A stretch of DNA of 64,000 bases from Bidens hawaiensis (GCA_021521415.1 JAIQDT010001655.1:472891-536890); one strand, 5' to 3'. Positions 32,271 through 44,858 are shown, counted from the stretch's first letter. Translations and numbers: made by a program. Notes: generated by a model not told the origin, from the sequence alone.

Positions 32271-34525
32271 TGTAACATCCTGAAATTTTTTAAATAATAT
32301 TAATTGTATTATTTAATATTGGCGGGAAAGTTTACTCGGGTAAACGAAGAAGTAATAAAATAGAGTAGGAGTTAATATGGGTCGGGCTAGTGTTGGTTAA
32401 TGGATATGGGTTATGGACTTGGGTCATGAAGGAAAGAAGGATGAGACCATGGGCTTAAGCCCATGATCCATAATTATATAAGCCTAAATTACCCATTTAT
32501 CATTCATTTACACATATTTCATACACCACCAAAATACACACTTAGCTCTCTCTCATCCTACATTCTCTCTCTAGCCGAAATAGAAGAAGAATTGATTTCC
32601 GACCCGAGGTAATGATAGTATGATGTTGTTTATACTCAAAACCCGTTAGATTTAGTCACGAAATGACGAGCCGACACCGTTAAACCGTTGAAGTCAAGAG
32701 ATCCAGGTGGAATCGGGTATAAACCAAACTAAGATGAGCATAGGGATCACCATATCTCAGATTTGGATCGAACAGGATGAAAAAACGGTGAAACGGTGGT
32801 GAAACGACTGAGATATCGTATTTCCGGCGATATCCTGGTTTTCCGGCGAAAGCGGCGCCGGAGTTGGGTGTACGAGGAAAGGATGTCAGAGAATGTTCTT
32901 TGACATTCTAACCTAATCCTAATTCGTTAACGGGAAGTTAACGAACTAGAGTTAATTCATTAACGGAGAGTAACGAATTAGAAGTAATTCGTCAAGGTGA
33001 TTCGCTAACGAACTAGCATTAGTACGTATCCAATTCGTTAAGGAGAAAGGTGACGAACTAACTCCAAATCGTTAAGTGGTTCGTTAAGGAAGAACTGATG
33101 AATGAACCCCCCCCAGTTCATTAAGGGTTTAGTTCGTTAAGGGTTCAGTTCGTTAAAGAACCAGTTCGTTATAAAGGTCCAATTCGTTATGAAAGATGAC
33201 GAACTAGAATAACGAATCAGCTAAGGAAAGGATAACGAATCAGATCATGTGCTAGATAACGAATTAGACTGTGATCTGATAACGAATTAGGCTTAATTCG
33301 TTATAGAAAATGTGTTGGTGAATAAAATAAGAATTTAAAATCTTAATGGAAAATGTGTTAAAACAATTAATAGAAATAAAATTTTTCCAAGCTGACCTGG
33401 CAGCTCGACACCAGCTTGGGGCTCTGCCCCTTGGACCCTGCTAGGGGCTACCGCCCCTAGACCCCGCTGCCAGGGGCGCTGCCCCCGGACCCCCGTCCGT
33501 TGAAGGATATAATTCAACTAGAAATATATTGAGTAGTGATAGTTAATTGATACATGTAATTATTATACAGTTAGCCGTGCACAGCTCAAGAAGGGAATAA
33601 CTATAAACAGTGAACGTAACTGAGTTCAAGTGAGTTTCTAACCCCATTCCTTGTTATTTTTTCGCGGCTGTGCGCATACTCGATGTGACGTGTGAATACA
33701 CTTACCTTAAGTGGTAAGTGTATGCTATAATGTTTGATGTGAAATATTTATGTATGTTATGAACGGATGTCCGATGGTGCATGAACGATCTTCGGATATT
33801 GCACGAGTAGACAGGGAAGGTTAGTCGGTGTGCGAACGATCTTTGGATATTGCGCGTACCATCATTCAGGAATGATCCCCAAGTGGTTTTTAGTGTGTAT
33901 ATAAATTTTGTGATGTAACTTGATTATTATATGAATGACGTGATGATATAAAGTGTGTTGTAGACAAGTAGAAGTAGGGTGTGATAGAAGTGGCAAGGGT
34001 CTAGTAAGAGTGTTAGTGGCATGACGATAGTACGTGGTAGGGTAAGCCTATGCGTGACTTCGTTATTAAAGTGGCATAACGTTATTCGTTATTAAAGTGG
34101 CATAAAGTGGCATAAGTGGCTAAGATGTAGGGGTAATTAAGTGGTTAAGCAGTAGCATGTTAGACAATGGATTATGTGTCTTCAGATACGCATATGTTGT
34201 GTGTAGTGGTTGTATGACAAGTTGCCTGATTAACTAGAACTCACTCAGCATAGCTGACTTTTAATATGCACGCAGGTGATCAGACTGAAGAGTTAGCATG
34301 AGGATGGCACATGGCATGGATTGAACGGCTGGCATCTGAAGATGGAAGAAGTAATGTTTTAAATCTAATGTTTTGTGTTATGGTATCAAAGAAAAGATAT
34401 AATGTTTTATAACGAATGTTTTAAGATAATGTTTCCACGAAAGTTTTAATTAACTCTGATTGTAAGAACTGTGTTTATGAGTAAATCTGACGCTAAAGTA
34501 GGGCCACTGGGTACGGGGCCTTACA
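32271..34525 (+). mobile_element. Solo family-1 LTR inside G4 5' LTR
   Basis: 2255 bp from TGTAACATCCTG to GGGGCCTTACA, opposite in orientation to its host LTR. Target duplication CCTCT / CCCCT (32266-32270, 34526-34530; one mismatch). It carries its own promoter-like region, GC block and hairpin pair (33769-33812, 33821-33870). Confidence 0.85.
32448..32482 (+). promoter_or_regulatory. Promoter-like palindrome and TATA box of family-1 LTR
   Basis: CATGGGCTTAAGCCCATG (32448-32465) is a perfect 18-bp palindrome made of two inverted TGGGC (site-II-like) motifs, and TTATATAAG follows at 32474-32482. Related pairs lie on the minus strand of the other copies (25535-25552, about 35000, about 4495-4520). 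Transcription would start about 30 bp further on. Confidence 0.55.
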
Positions 34526-35307
34526 CCCCTAGTTCGTTAACTTTCCGTTAACGAATTAGGGATAGGTCAGAGAATGTCAGAAACATTCTCTGACATTCCC
34601 TTACCTCGTACATACTTTCCGGCGCCGTCGAAGGAAAAACGCGGTTTCGCAGGAAAAACGAGTTTTGACTCGTTTTTCACCGTTTTCGCCCCGTTCGATC
34701 CAGATCTGAGCTAGGGTGATCCCTAAGCTCATCTTAGGCTCGGTTTATACCCAATTCCACCCGGATCTTGTGACTTAAACGGTTTAACGGTGTCGGCTAG
34801 TCGTTTCGTGACCATATCTAACGGGTTTAAGGTCAAACAACATTATACTATCATTACCTTGGATCGGGATCAGTTTTCTATCTTGATTCAGCTAGAGAAA
34901 GGAGAGAAATTAGAGAGAGAGCTTAAGTGTGTGTTTTGATGGTGTATGGAATATGTGTGAAATTAATTAAATGGGTGATTTAAGGTTTATATAATTATGG
35001 ATCATGGGCTTAAGCTCATAGTCTTTCCTTCTTTCCCTCATAACCCAAGTCCATAACCCATATCCATTTAACCCAACACTAGCCCGACTCATAATAACTC
35101 TTATTTCATTTTATTAACCGAAACTCGAAAAACAGGATGTTACATTTCTTACACTTCTTAGACACACTTCACTTCTTATGATAACCCCACCATATATATA
35201 TAATGTATATTTGTGATCAAATTAATTTAACCACTTGAATATGTTAAATCAATTAAATCTAAAATAATTAAGCAAGTTTTATTATATATATATATATATA
35301 TATATAT

Positions 35308-37883
35308 TGGTTTAGGTTCATTTCAAAAGTGATTTTTATAGCAAGAAGTGAATTAGACCAATCATATTTTTTTTTATTTTTGTATCATTTAAATACATGA
35401 GTATTTTAGTAAAATGTTAGTTATATTTATTTTGGTAACTAATCACACTTAAGTTACAATCCATTAATTTTATTATTTCATCTTTCATTACATTGACTTA
35501 ACCCAGATAATATAAATTGATATAGTTTCCTCCACCTAAATCAACATCAATATTCAATTTCAAATAACTCGAGACCAGGTAGGGGATTCAATTTCAAGAT
35601 ACAAATTTAAATTTTGTTTAGAGTTTCAATTTTAAGAATCAGAATATGAGTTCAATCATTTGCAATATTCATTATAATAATGTCATTTATATTATTAGAA
35701 TGAATTTGGTTTATTATTGTTATAGATTCCTTTTAATTTTCGGATGCCATTATACCATCAATAGTAGTTATATGATCGAACCTAGGTTTGAATTAGTTTT
35801 GTTTAATAAAAATTGCTATAAAGAACTTGCATTGTCATTGAGCTTACACAATTTAACAAAATCATTATACAATAAAAGTTATCTAGTACTTATGAGTTCA
35901 ATTTTTTTCCGAATCATACAAACGGGTTAAAATGAGTTAATAAAACATTATATTGTTTATCTTAAACAAAACATGACGCCCGATAAGCAGGTTAAAACCA
36001 ATAAATAGACTAGGTAATTTTGTGCCTACTCCTTTATCGACAAAACAATCATCTTGAATTGATAAGCTCCGGAATATATGATTCTTTAGCATTTATGTTT
36101 GAACCGAACCTCCATCTTTTACGGGGTAACCTTTGAGCGTCAAAATTATGTTATTCTGTTTCTACAATTAAAACAAACCAAAGTTTAAAAAAAAACATTA
36201 ACCACAAACATAACTAGTTTTTATATTAGAAATATTATTACCAAACACTATAAACAAATATATAATACCTACCTATCATCATACTAATTAACAGAGATTA
36301 CATTTCACATAGTACCAACTACACATTCTACACTTGTTTATAATACCACCTACACCAATCATCATATTATTCCTAATATACAGTATATGAACTTTGAGAT
36401 TTTCAAACGGTTGTCTAGGGATATTCCTACACATACACATATAAATCATTACACTAACCAGATAATTAATGAGGCTACACATATGCAACTAATATATCCC
36501 TACACAACCATTAATATCCCTACATATGCAAATTAACTCCTAAACAACCTACACAAAACATAATTTGGGCTCAAATTAATACCTACACAAGTTACACAAT
36601 TTGCAAATATGTCTTTCACAACCTACACATAACACAATGTATACTTAAATTAATATCTACACATCCTACATTATTTGCAAATTTGCAAATAATACCACAT
36701 ACGCGGATCATCATATTACTCATAATGTACAACGTAGAAACTTTGATATTTCTTTATCAGTTGTGTAGGGATATTCCTACACATACACATACAAATCATT
36801 ACACTAACTAGACAATTAATCATGCTACGTATATGCAACTATTATATCCCTACACAGCCATTAATATCCCTACATATATGAAACTTTATTCCTAAACAAC
36901 ATACACATAACATAATTTGGGCTCAAATTAATACCTACACAACTTACACAATATGTAGATATACCTTTCACAACCTACACATAACATAATTTGGGCTCAT
37001 ATTAATATTTATGCAACTTACACAATTTGCATATATATACCTTTCACAACCTACACAAACCATAATGTATAATCAAATTAAACATACACAACTACACAAT
37101 TAACAAATAATGCCTACACATCACAATTCGATATGCCAAATATATAGAATTTAAATCCTATACCAAACATACCAAACAATTGCTTTAGTAACCAAACATC
37201 TAATTACTAACCCAAAGCATATAGTTTCGTTTAGTAAGTTTTTTTATACCTTTATTTCTTAATGGAACACCAACGCAACAGAACTACACGCAAACATTCT
37301 AAAGATGCAAAAATAACAAATTACATAATCTAATATCTACAAATAACAACCATCAAGTAACCACCATACACACAAAGAACAACATTACCAAATGCATACA
37401 TTGTTTGTATAAAGCTACCATCAAACATAATAATCGACAAAAACCATCAACCATACACCATAACAAACTTCTTTATTGAATAAATCTTCTAAAAAAAACA
37501 TAATAATAATACTATACTCCATCATCTACAACATTGTGTAGGGTACTCCACAAATCTACTTACAAATCACCTGTAACAAAACCCTAAATTACTTCAAAAA
37601 TTTCATGCATTCACAACACCATACAAAAATAATGAATGCATGTACGAAAGTTTGAAATCAAAGTTAACGTTCAAGATTGATTGAAAAGAAAAACATAAAG
37701 AAGCCGACTAACCTTGATTCTCGAGAAGCCTTTGTAACTCTAATATCGGAAACACCCATGTTTTATTGAAAATCACTTGAAAGTGCGAGAAGTAGATCTC
37801 AACCACAGATCTTAAGACAAACTACCGTTTCTACTTCTCGCACTTCCCGCTATAATATTACTTCTCGCATGATCCATCCCCTA
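35308..37883. mobile_element. Second TA-flanked inverted-repeat element
   Basis: The left end (AAGTGATTTTTATAGCAAGAAGTG) and inverted right end (GAGAAGTAATATTATAGC then GGGAAGTG) are similar. The left end directly follows (TA)n and the right end runs into TA-rich sequence. The interior includes a 349-bp tandem duplication rich in CCTACACA and no transposase. Probably a relative of the small MITE at 22970; ends approximate. Confidence 0.5.
36342..37040. repeat. 349-bp tandem duplication
   Basis: AATACCACC at 36342 and AATACCACA at 36691 begin two diverged copies sharing GGGATATTCCTACACATACA, CAACCATTAATATCCCTAC-type and CATAATTTGGGCTCAAATTA segments. A shorter repeat of about 80 bp around CCTTTCACAACCTACACA continues to 37070. 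Confidence 0.75.
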
Positions 37884-38064
37884 TGTATATTTATACATAC
37901 ATATACATATATATATACACACACATGGATACAGTTTTTAATAAATATGCGGGAAAACACAAGTAACATTGTCGGTTTTTATAAAAATATAATATATTTA
38001 TTGATTATTATCGTTATTATTAATTAAAATGGATTATTTAATACCAAAAATAGCAAAAATGGGA

Positions 38065-38110
38065 CGGATGGGACATGAACCCGCGTCCAACCGGTCCACT
38101 AGAACTAACC
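38065..38110 (-). other. tRNA-like module in G3 LTR (degenerate)
   Basis: On the minus strand CTGGTTAGTTCTAGTGGACC resembles a D-arm/A-box and GCGGGTTCATGTCCC a T-arm/B-box, at tRNA-like spacing. Confidence 0.45.
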
Positions 38111-38911
38111 AGGGGTGCACCAACCAACTGGGATGGTGGCTAATCTGGTTACATCTTCTATTTAATCAGTTATAAACCAACAATAGCAGAATCCAATTCA
38201 CTATAAACCCTAAAATCACAATCGGTTTAATCCGATCATGTTAATTAGATTTAGGTTAGGGTTTTTATTAATTGAAACTAGACGAACAAAACTCACGAAT
38301 TAATTACCTCGTAAAACGTTGTATATCAGGTTATATGAACGAATAGTGGAAGGTAGAGGGGTGATCAACAACACCCAGCAAACGATCAAAAAGTATAATT
38401 AGATATGGTGTTTTGATTTGTGATCTAGAGAGGATTGTTTCTGTCAAATTAATTGAGTTATAACAATCGTTAGCTTGTATAACAAGATTATATTAGAGTC
38501 GGCTAGGTTAATTAGGTATAACGAATCATATTTAACAATTTGACGTAATTAAAACGTCGGTTAGGCCGATTTTAAAAGGTATAATACGTCTATTGATTCA
38601 ATTTCCATAAATTCTACGAGAATTGAGGTCCAAGATATCTATATTGTAATCGGGTTTGGGTTAACGGGATGGACCTTGATGAAACGGGTTAAGGTGATAA
38701 AAATGATAATATTTGCTTAGGGTTTGAGGATGGAAGAATAAAGGGGTAAAAGTTTAAGTTTGATAACATTTGTCATTACTTGAAAGTTTTAAATAAATAA
38801 TATATATACATAATTAAGATTAATATTATAACAATAAATTAAATTCGATAAGTGCGGTATTTTTATTGATAGGATAGCCCGGACCTATAAGTGGGTCGGG
38901 TAACAGTTACA

Positions 38912-39900
38912 AAAAGAAATACGGAAAACCCGAATTGTTACATTTATGTAGATGATGTTATAATAGTGGGTAACAAATCAAAGACAACTATAGAAACAAA
39001 GAGTTTTCTTGACAGAAAATTCAGTATCAAAGACCTAGGTGTTCTATTTTATTTTCTAGAAATCGAGGTGGCACGGAAAAAAGATGGTCTCATCCTCAGT
39101 CAAAGAAAGTATGTAATGGATATTTTGGAAGATAGTGGTATGTTGGGTTGTAAACCAAGTGCTTTTCCAATGGAACATAACACCAAACTTGGTAGGGATG
39201 ATGAAGTAGTGTCTGTTGATGCTGGCAAGTATAGACGATTAGTGGCTCGCCTTCTCTATTTGCAAGCCACTAACCTGACATTACTTATTCTGTCAATGTT
39301 CTTAGTCAGTTTGTTGCTGATCCTCGGCAGAATCATATGGAAACGGCTTTAAGAGTTCTTAGATACCTGAAGTCTACTCCTGCTTAAGGTATTTTACTTC
39401 TAAATAGTGGTGGGGCGAATCTCGTTGGGTATACCGATTAAGATTGGCTTGGATGTCAAGATACAAGACGATCACGAACCGGTTATGTTTTACTTCTAGG
39501 AGGAGCTCGTATTTCTTGAAAATCAAAAAGGCAATCTGTTGTATCTAGGTCTTCCGCCAAAGCTGAATATGGGGCTATCGACAGTTAGTGAAGTTTTATG
39601 GGTTCGATGGCTCTTGAAACATTTAGATGCCTCCCAGACTGGCTCGACACAACTCTTTTGTGATAATCCAGATGTCAAACATATAGCAAATAATCATGTT
39701 TTTCATAAACGCACGAAGCATGTTGAAATGGACTGCTACTTCGTCAGAGATCGCGTGAGTCGAGGGATATTGAGGCATTACACATTGATACTTAGGAACA
39801 GATTGCTGACTTGTTCACAAAAGCTCCTGGTGCTAGACAGTTGCGATTTCTACTCAATAAGTTGGGCATTTGTGATATCCATGCTTTAACTTACAGGGGA
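38912..39900 (+). pseudogene. Copia pol fragment (reverse transcriptase and RNase H)
   Basis: Starts inside the Copia reverse transcriptase at CYIYVDDVIIVGNKSK with the YVDD active site intact, continues with FLDRKFSIKDLGVLFYFLEI, LSQRKYVMDILEDSGM and KYRRLVARLLYL, then frameshifts into the RNase H region (AETALRVLRYLKSTPA-like, stop, GYTD, VLWVRWLLKHLD, QLFCDNPDVKHIANN with the CDN box, KRTKHVEMDCYFVRD). Several stops and a small deletion near 39575. Upstream gag, protease and integrase are missing. G3 abuts it, so G3 probably inserted here, the left Copia half being lost. Confidence 0.9.
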
Positions 39901-41839
39901 GTATAGAATGAGATGATTTTTGTTTATATTTTCCTTAATTTGCATTATATGGTTTTGTATTTATACCCTTGGGTATTTTCATTTTTATGTGAGATAATGA
40001 AATAAACTTATCAAATTCTTTACAAAGAAGTAATAGGCACTAAATTGAGATTGTGAATCTAAAAGGGCTGTTAGAGAATAAATCAAGATCATGAATTTTA
40101 AAGGGATGATAGGTGTTTATTTTAGATCTTAAATCTCACATGAATGTTGTATTTTAAATTGATTGATATGTGCCAATTTGAGGTCTACCTCTTAGGAATA
40201 ATAGGAACTAATTTGAGATCATGAATTTTATAGTGATGATGAGATCATGAATATGAAAGGAATAATAGGTGTTTATGTGAAATCTTGAGTCTTTAGATAA
40301 TGTTGTGTGTTCAATGAGGTAACGAATAAAAGGAAAATACATTGTTATCTTGTGATGATGCAAGGTGATATTTAAATTTGTGTTATATAACTCTGTTGAC
40401 AATTGTGATCAAATGCGAGGACAATGGCTGCTGGAATATAATATTGATTGAAATGAGAATGGAATGTTGGAGATGTACTGCAACTGTAGCCATATGCTAG
40501 CTAGAAAATGGATACATGGAAACTTTCTATCATATGTCGGACATGCACTCGATCTTTTCTCTGGTAGAGCCGCCGTGGTCATAAGTTGCACAGCATATAT
40601 AAGCATACACAGATGACTATAACTTTGGTGAAAAAAATGTTTAAAAGTGATTTTATGTGTACTTAACTTCTTTAGAAAAGTTATCTGTACTCACTTAGCT
40701 TGGCTAATATGTTTTTATAATGTGTATTTTCAGGTACAATATTGCCTTAAACATATGATTTTAATAACCAAGTCCCTGTTTGGGAAGTAGAACTCATTCT
40801 TTTATATAAACCCAACAAATTATACATCATATTTCAGCTTTTTATCGTCACGTGACGAAGTTCAACACTTAGTTTTGCATAAATGTATATCACGAACCAA
40901 ACTTAATATGTAGTTTTATAAACTTATGTATGTTCATGTAAATTACAAACAAAACTTGATATACTATTAAAAGAACTTATAACTTTCGATGATACACATG
41001 AAACTTAGAATAGACCTTGACTTTTCGTTTAGCGTTGGACCCTCAAAAGGTTGAGTTGTCATGACAATATGTTAATAAATTTGTCCGGTTTTGGAATCGA
41101 TCATTGCTAGTAGGTTATGATAGATGGACCTTGTGTCAATAATTTCACCTCATTGCAACAAAACGAGCAAGAGAAATGGAAGTAAAGTGCACCAGTATAT
41201 TTGGAAAACAATTATGCATAAAACCGTCCTTAGTACCATACCCAATCGGGATAGGCCACCATGTTTCAAAAGACACCATAAAGATAGCAACAATATGCAT
41301 GCATCATGTTGTTTTCTCCATGTGTTTTGTGGACATGATGATGATTGGCCATGAGCATGGCATGTTTCATCCATTCTAACTTCTTTTCTTTTTATGATCA
41401 TGATGATGTTCTTCTAGAACCATCATAGTGGACCGGCCTTATGTTTTCCCATATCATCTTTTCATGCATGGTCACAATCCAATCCATGAAAACCCCACCA
41501 TAAACCATCATTACATTCCAATATCCACACCAACTCCAATCTTTAAATCATATAATATTTCAACTCCAAACTTACAAGCATAATCAAATATTCCTCCAAC
41601 TTAATCAAATTGTAACACATTATAGAATGGAGTGTCCCATAATTAAAAATTTACAATATGGTTAATCATATATAGTCAACATCATCTTCTTCTCACAATA
41701 TAGTGGAGAGTGGCATAAATATATAGATATATATTGTATATATATAGTATAATATAGCAAGAAAATAAAATATATGGAAGCCATAACCAAAAAAACCGAC
41801 AAACAAAGAAAGCCTCAAGTTTGAGCAAAAAGATGGTTG
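39901..41839. other. Copia tail and gene 3' flank, no gene seen
   Basis: A polypurine-like CAGGGGAGT at 39895-39903 suggests that a decayed Copia 3' LTR begins here. 40075-40300 holds two imperfect copies of a GATCATGAAT..GGTGTTTAT unit. 41000-41830 is AT-rich and forms the 3' flank of the LOB-domain gene; short overlapping frames at 41124-41401 look accidental. Confidence 0.5.
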
Positions 41840-42251
41840 CTAGTTGCATGAAGACCATAAGGACTCTCCCATGCCCATATTAGTTTGATCAACCATGTCC
41901 ATGCTAAAAAGGGACCTGGTTGGTGTTTGTGACGGGTGGTGTCGTGATGGTGGTGAGATGTTTTCAGGTGACTGGTTAGACGAGAACTGACGCATTCGCA
42001 TGTGAACTACTTCAGCCTGTGAAACAGCTAGTTGTGCTTGAAGTGCGTCTATTTGTTGTTGTAGAGATGATATGGCACCCACACAACCATACACCGGATC
42101 CCTTATCCTAGCATTTGCTTCGTACACCATTGAACTCACCGCGTCGCCTCTATGATGCTCGGGCAATTCCTAAATTTATGATCAAATAAACATATATTGA
42201 AATAAATACTAGATCAATGGGAAGCAGTTTATTTTCCTATAAAAATACACG

Positions 42252-42288
<37 letters not shown>

Positions 42289-42658
42289 TTCCTATAAAAA
42301 TACATGTAAACTAGAAACGGGCCACACATAGGGATACGAGCGGGTTCAAGAAATATCAACCCCTTTGGGACCCAAAATCTTGACCTAATGTTTATGTTAT
42401 TCAAAATCAAAGAAGACAACTTTGTCTATTGTCATGATTACCTATCGATGACGGCCGTTATTAATTTCATATATATATATTTTTTATAACGGCCCATAGA
42501 TAGATAATTGCTTAAGTACTTCGTTTGGGGTGATCAAATGGCAAAAGACCATTGTCAGTTGGCTCAACCCTGTCATATAAAGCCCTTAACCTAAATTTTC
42601 AATTAAAAATCCAGACTTCTTATCACTGTACCACACTGGAAAAAACTTTATTAATTTA

Positions 42659-42712
<54 letters not shown>

Positions 42713-44858
42713 TTTTTAACATATATTCAAGAGAACAAAAAGGAGACAAGAAGGAATTCGCCTGAAAGTTAATGTTAATAAATAAATAAATAAAGGAATT
42801 AATTTTATTTTAAAAAAAAGGGTGTTGATTCTCTTCCGTGCACACACTTTAACTAGTTTTTCACACATAGTACCTAAGAATCATTTGACCAAAGAAACTA
42901 TAAACGACTTTTGTTCTGTTCACTTGTTAAACATTTGTAGCTCACATTTCCTTACTAATTCATTTATTAGAAACATATTTTAATTTGCATAATTACACTA
43001 TCATTTTTTCTAAGTGGAAAATAGCAGCTGAATTTTGCAATAATAACTAGTTTAGTAAAAAAAAAAGAAAAGAAAAGAAAAAGGTGGTTAATTTGAAGTT
43101 CATTTTTTTCTCACTTAAAAATCAGTCTAGCATGTAACCGTAGCTACCTACTTTTAAGTTTTAATATATATCAATACTCGTTTATTGTATGTCAAATTTT
43201 TGTCGCTTATTTTATATAAGTAATATTTATATATATGTATGATAGTGTTTTACAGTAATCCTGTTTGTATTTGTACCTAAAAGTATCTTGTTTAATATCG
43301 TTTAGTTTATAAAATACATATTATTTAATTTAATTTTTCTTTCCACTATAAAAACAAAACCGAAAGCTTAAAATATTAGTGGTGATGGATTGTTTGTTTG
43401 GTAAAGTGTTTTAGTCGTTTAATTAGATTATTGTGGAAAAAAAAGGATATGAATTGAAAAGAAAAAGTCTAAAGAACATGATGTTAAAATATAGAAAGAG
43501 GGGACAAATTGTCTAATGTTACTTGAAATGACAAAAGCCATATGTACATACCTAAATTTTGAAAAGTGTGTAAAGTACTTCATAACCATTTTTTGACTCA
43601 AAATTTAACCATACACCCGGCTCTACATAAGGATGACAAACACAAATCAAGAGACGGCCACTACCCTAACTAATACTAACTGATTTCACTTTAGAAAATC
43701 TTGTCGGATATTGGTTAAGGAAAAAAAATGAATATGTAGGCCATGTTATTTGTGCAACAAGAGATTTTTAGGATGAATTTAATTAATTGATACTATGATA
43801 TTTTAATAATGCCATTTAGTTTTGAATGTAAGTAATATTCCTTGAACACTATTTCAAATATAAGAAATCAAAATAAAGGTAACTACATATTAATAATATT
43901 TTGTAGAAAAACAAAACTCAAGACACCATCTATAGCTAGTGTCGGAAGATACTATTTGGAGAATAGACATGAAGGATTCGGTGGAAGAATTGAAATCCAA
44001 AAGATAGTGATATAACTTACTAATTAAGTTAAAGGCTAGAATACAAAAGAAATATAACAATTATATAATAAGATAAATATTGAGAACCAACCGTCATTTC
44101 AGGTGTGTTTACCGACCATGATCAAGGCCCCTGAGCCGGTTGGGTGCACCTACGTTTACGACTTAAGGGTTTGATCGTACCAAGTATTTTTCGTAACATG
44201 TGCATAGAAAGTTGTACAAATAAATAGTCAGTAGCGTAACAACAAAATGTCAAAGTCGACGTTGGGGCCGTTTTTTCTCTTGTCCCACTACAAACTAAAT
44301 GATTTGGTTATATTTTGACTTTTTAAAAGGAATTAAACTCGTGATCGTTTCTAGCTTTTCTTTAACATTAGATGTGTTGGTGAAAACTTATGGGACGCAT
44401 CAGTACCATGTTAATCAATGGGATCACATAATTGTCTTTAAAAGTCATGACAGAAAACTGGTGAAAACAAGGTTCGAACATATAATGTCTATTAGAGAGA
44501 ATATTCAAGTGCTTACCATACACTACCCTAATTAGGTTAAACTTGTAATCTTTTGAAATTAATTAAATTCAATAAACTTTTTTTATATGTATTTAATGAG
44601 TGAGGACTTTTCTTATATTGGAATCTTGTCTAAGGGCAGCTTAATCTTTTCTTATGTAAGGCTAACCTGAAGCATCTTGTTGACATTGCTAGCACCAAAC
44701 ACCTTATGAACACTAGCAAACTTATGAGGCTCATCGGCTGGGAAGTAGGGAGCAAACACACAATCTTGAGAGCATCTCCGCCGCAAAAGCTTACAAGCGG
44801 CACACGGTGCCGCGGCCCCTTGTTTTCGCCCATGGCCACTGCTACTGCCGTCCTTCAT
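41840..44858 (-). CDS. LBD4: LOB-domain transcription factor, LBD4-like (2 exons)
   Basis: Plant-specific nuclear DNA-binding protein. Exon 1 is 44858-44667 (64 codons), exon 2 is 42169-41840; together 173 residues and a stop, about the length of Arabidopsis LBD4. Splice sites are canonical: CAG|GT at 44667/44666 and AG|GAATTG before 42169, falling after KMLQ, the usual LBD intron position. Start chosen at MKDGSSSGHG because an ATG opens it and LBD4 starts similarly; upstream codons have no ATG. Domains: zinc-finger-like C block CX2CX6CX3C (CAACKLLRRRCSQDC), GAS block through FASVHKVFGASNVNKMLQ, DAVSSMVYEANARIRDPVYG, and a coiled coil LX6LX3LX6V (SLQQQIDALQAQLAV). The C-terminal MDMVDQ..MGESLW tail matches LBD4 style, so class I. 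In Arabidopsis LBD4 acts in vascular/procambial patterning. No disabling change seen. Confidence 0.93.
42170..44666 (-). other. LBD4-like intron with microsatellites
   Basis: 2497 bp, GT..AG. Contains (ATT)n at 42255-42288 and a (TA)n of about 48 bp at 42662-42709. AT-rich otherwise; 44090-44200 is a GC-richer patch of unknown origin. No retroelement coding sequence is seen in it. Confidence 0.85.

Larger units (their letters stand above)
23132..35144 (-). mobile_element. G4 Gypsy element (family 1), rearranged
   Basis: Starts TGTAAGGCCCC at 23132 and ends GGATGTTACA at 35144 with perfect 5-bp duplications TTTCT (23127-23131, 35145-35149). Minus orientation: 5' LTR 30576-35144 (holding a solo LTR), primer site 30561-30574, gag and start of protease 28754-30125, then a foreign LTR fragment 25728-28753 directly abutting the 3' LTR 23132-25727. 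Most of pol and the polypurine tract are gone, so the copy is dead. Confidence 0.88.
30576..35144 (-). repeat. G4 5' LTR, split by a solo LTR
   Basis: Parts 30576-32270 and 34526-35144 total about 2.3 kb and match the 3' LTR (23132-25727) in block order: minisatellite 31015-31205, hairpins 31244-31286 and 31400-31441, GC block 31695-31805, AACGAA array 31965-32260. Confidence 0.88.
22970..35190. mobile_element. Small TA-flanked MITE split by G4
   Basis: Left part 22970-23131 and right part 35150-35190 total about 203 bp. Ends contain ATAATAAGAAGT and its inverse ACTTCTTATGAT and abut (TA)n. A 202-bp relative lies at 50358-50559 in another family-2 LTR. G4 sits inside with duplication TTTCT. 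Confidence 0.7.
20243..38911 (-). mobile_element. G3 5' LTR (family 2) swollen by nested insertions
   Basis: The plus strand begins TGTCACACCCCAACC at 20243 next to the primer site and ends GTAACAGTTACA at 38911 against Copia pol sequence. Family-2 landmarks occur in order on the minus strand: tRNA-like box (about 38070), (TA)n tract, splice-like donor (21517) and acceptor (21052), and the TCGGGGTGTGACA-type end. Insertions are a hAT MITE, element 21827-22953, MITE 22970-35190 with G4 inside, and element 35308-37883. Subtracting them leaves roughly 2.1-2.3 kb, near the 2.47 kb of the uninterrupted family-2 LTR at 55974-58444. No target duplication can be shown because the other end is lost. 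Confidence 0.7.

Noticed and set aside
41124..41401. Three overlapping small open frames beside the LOB-domain gene
   Set aside because: Both strands and different frames, no recognisable motif; most likely chance in the 3' flank.
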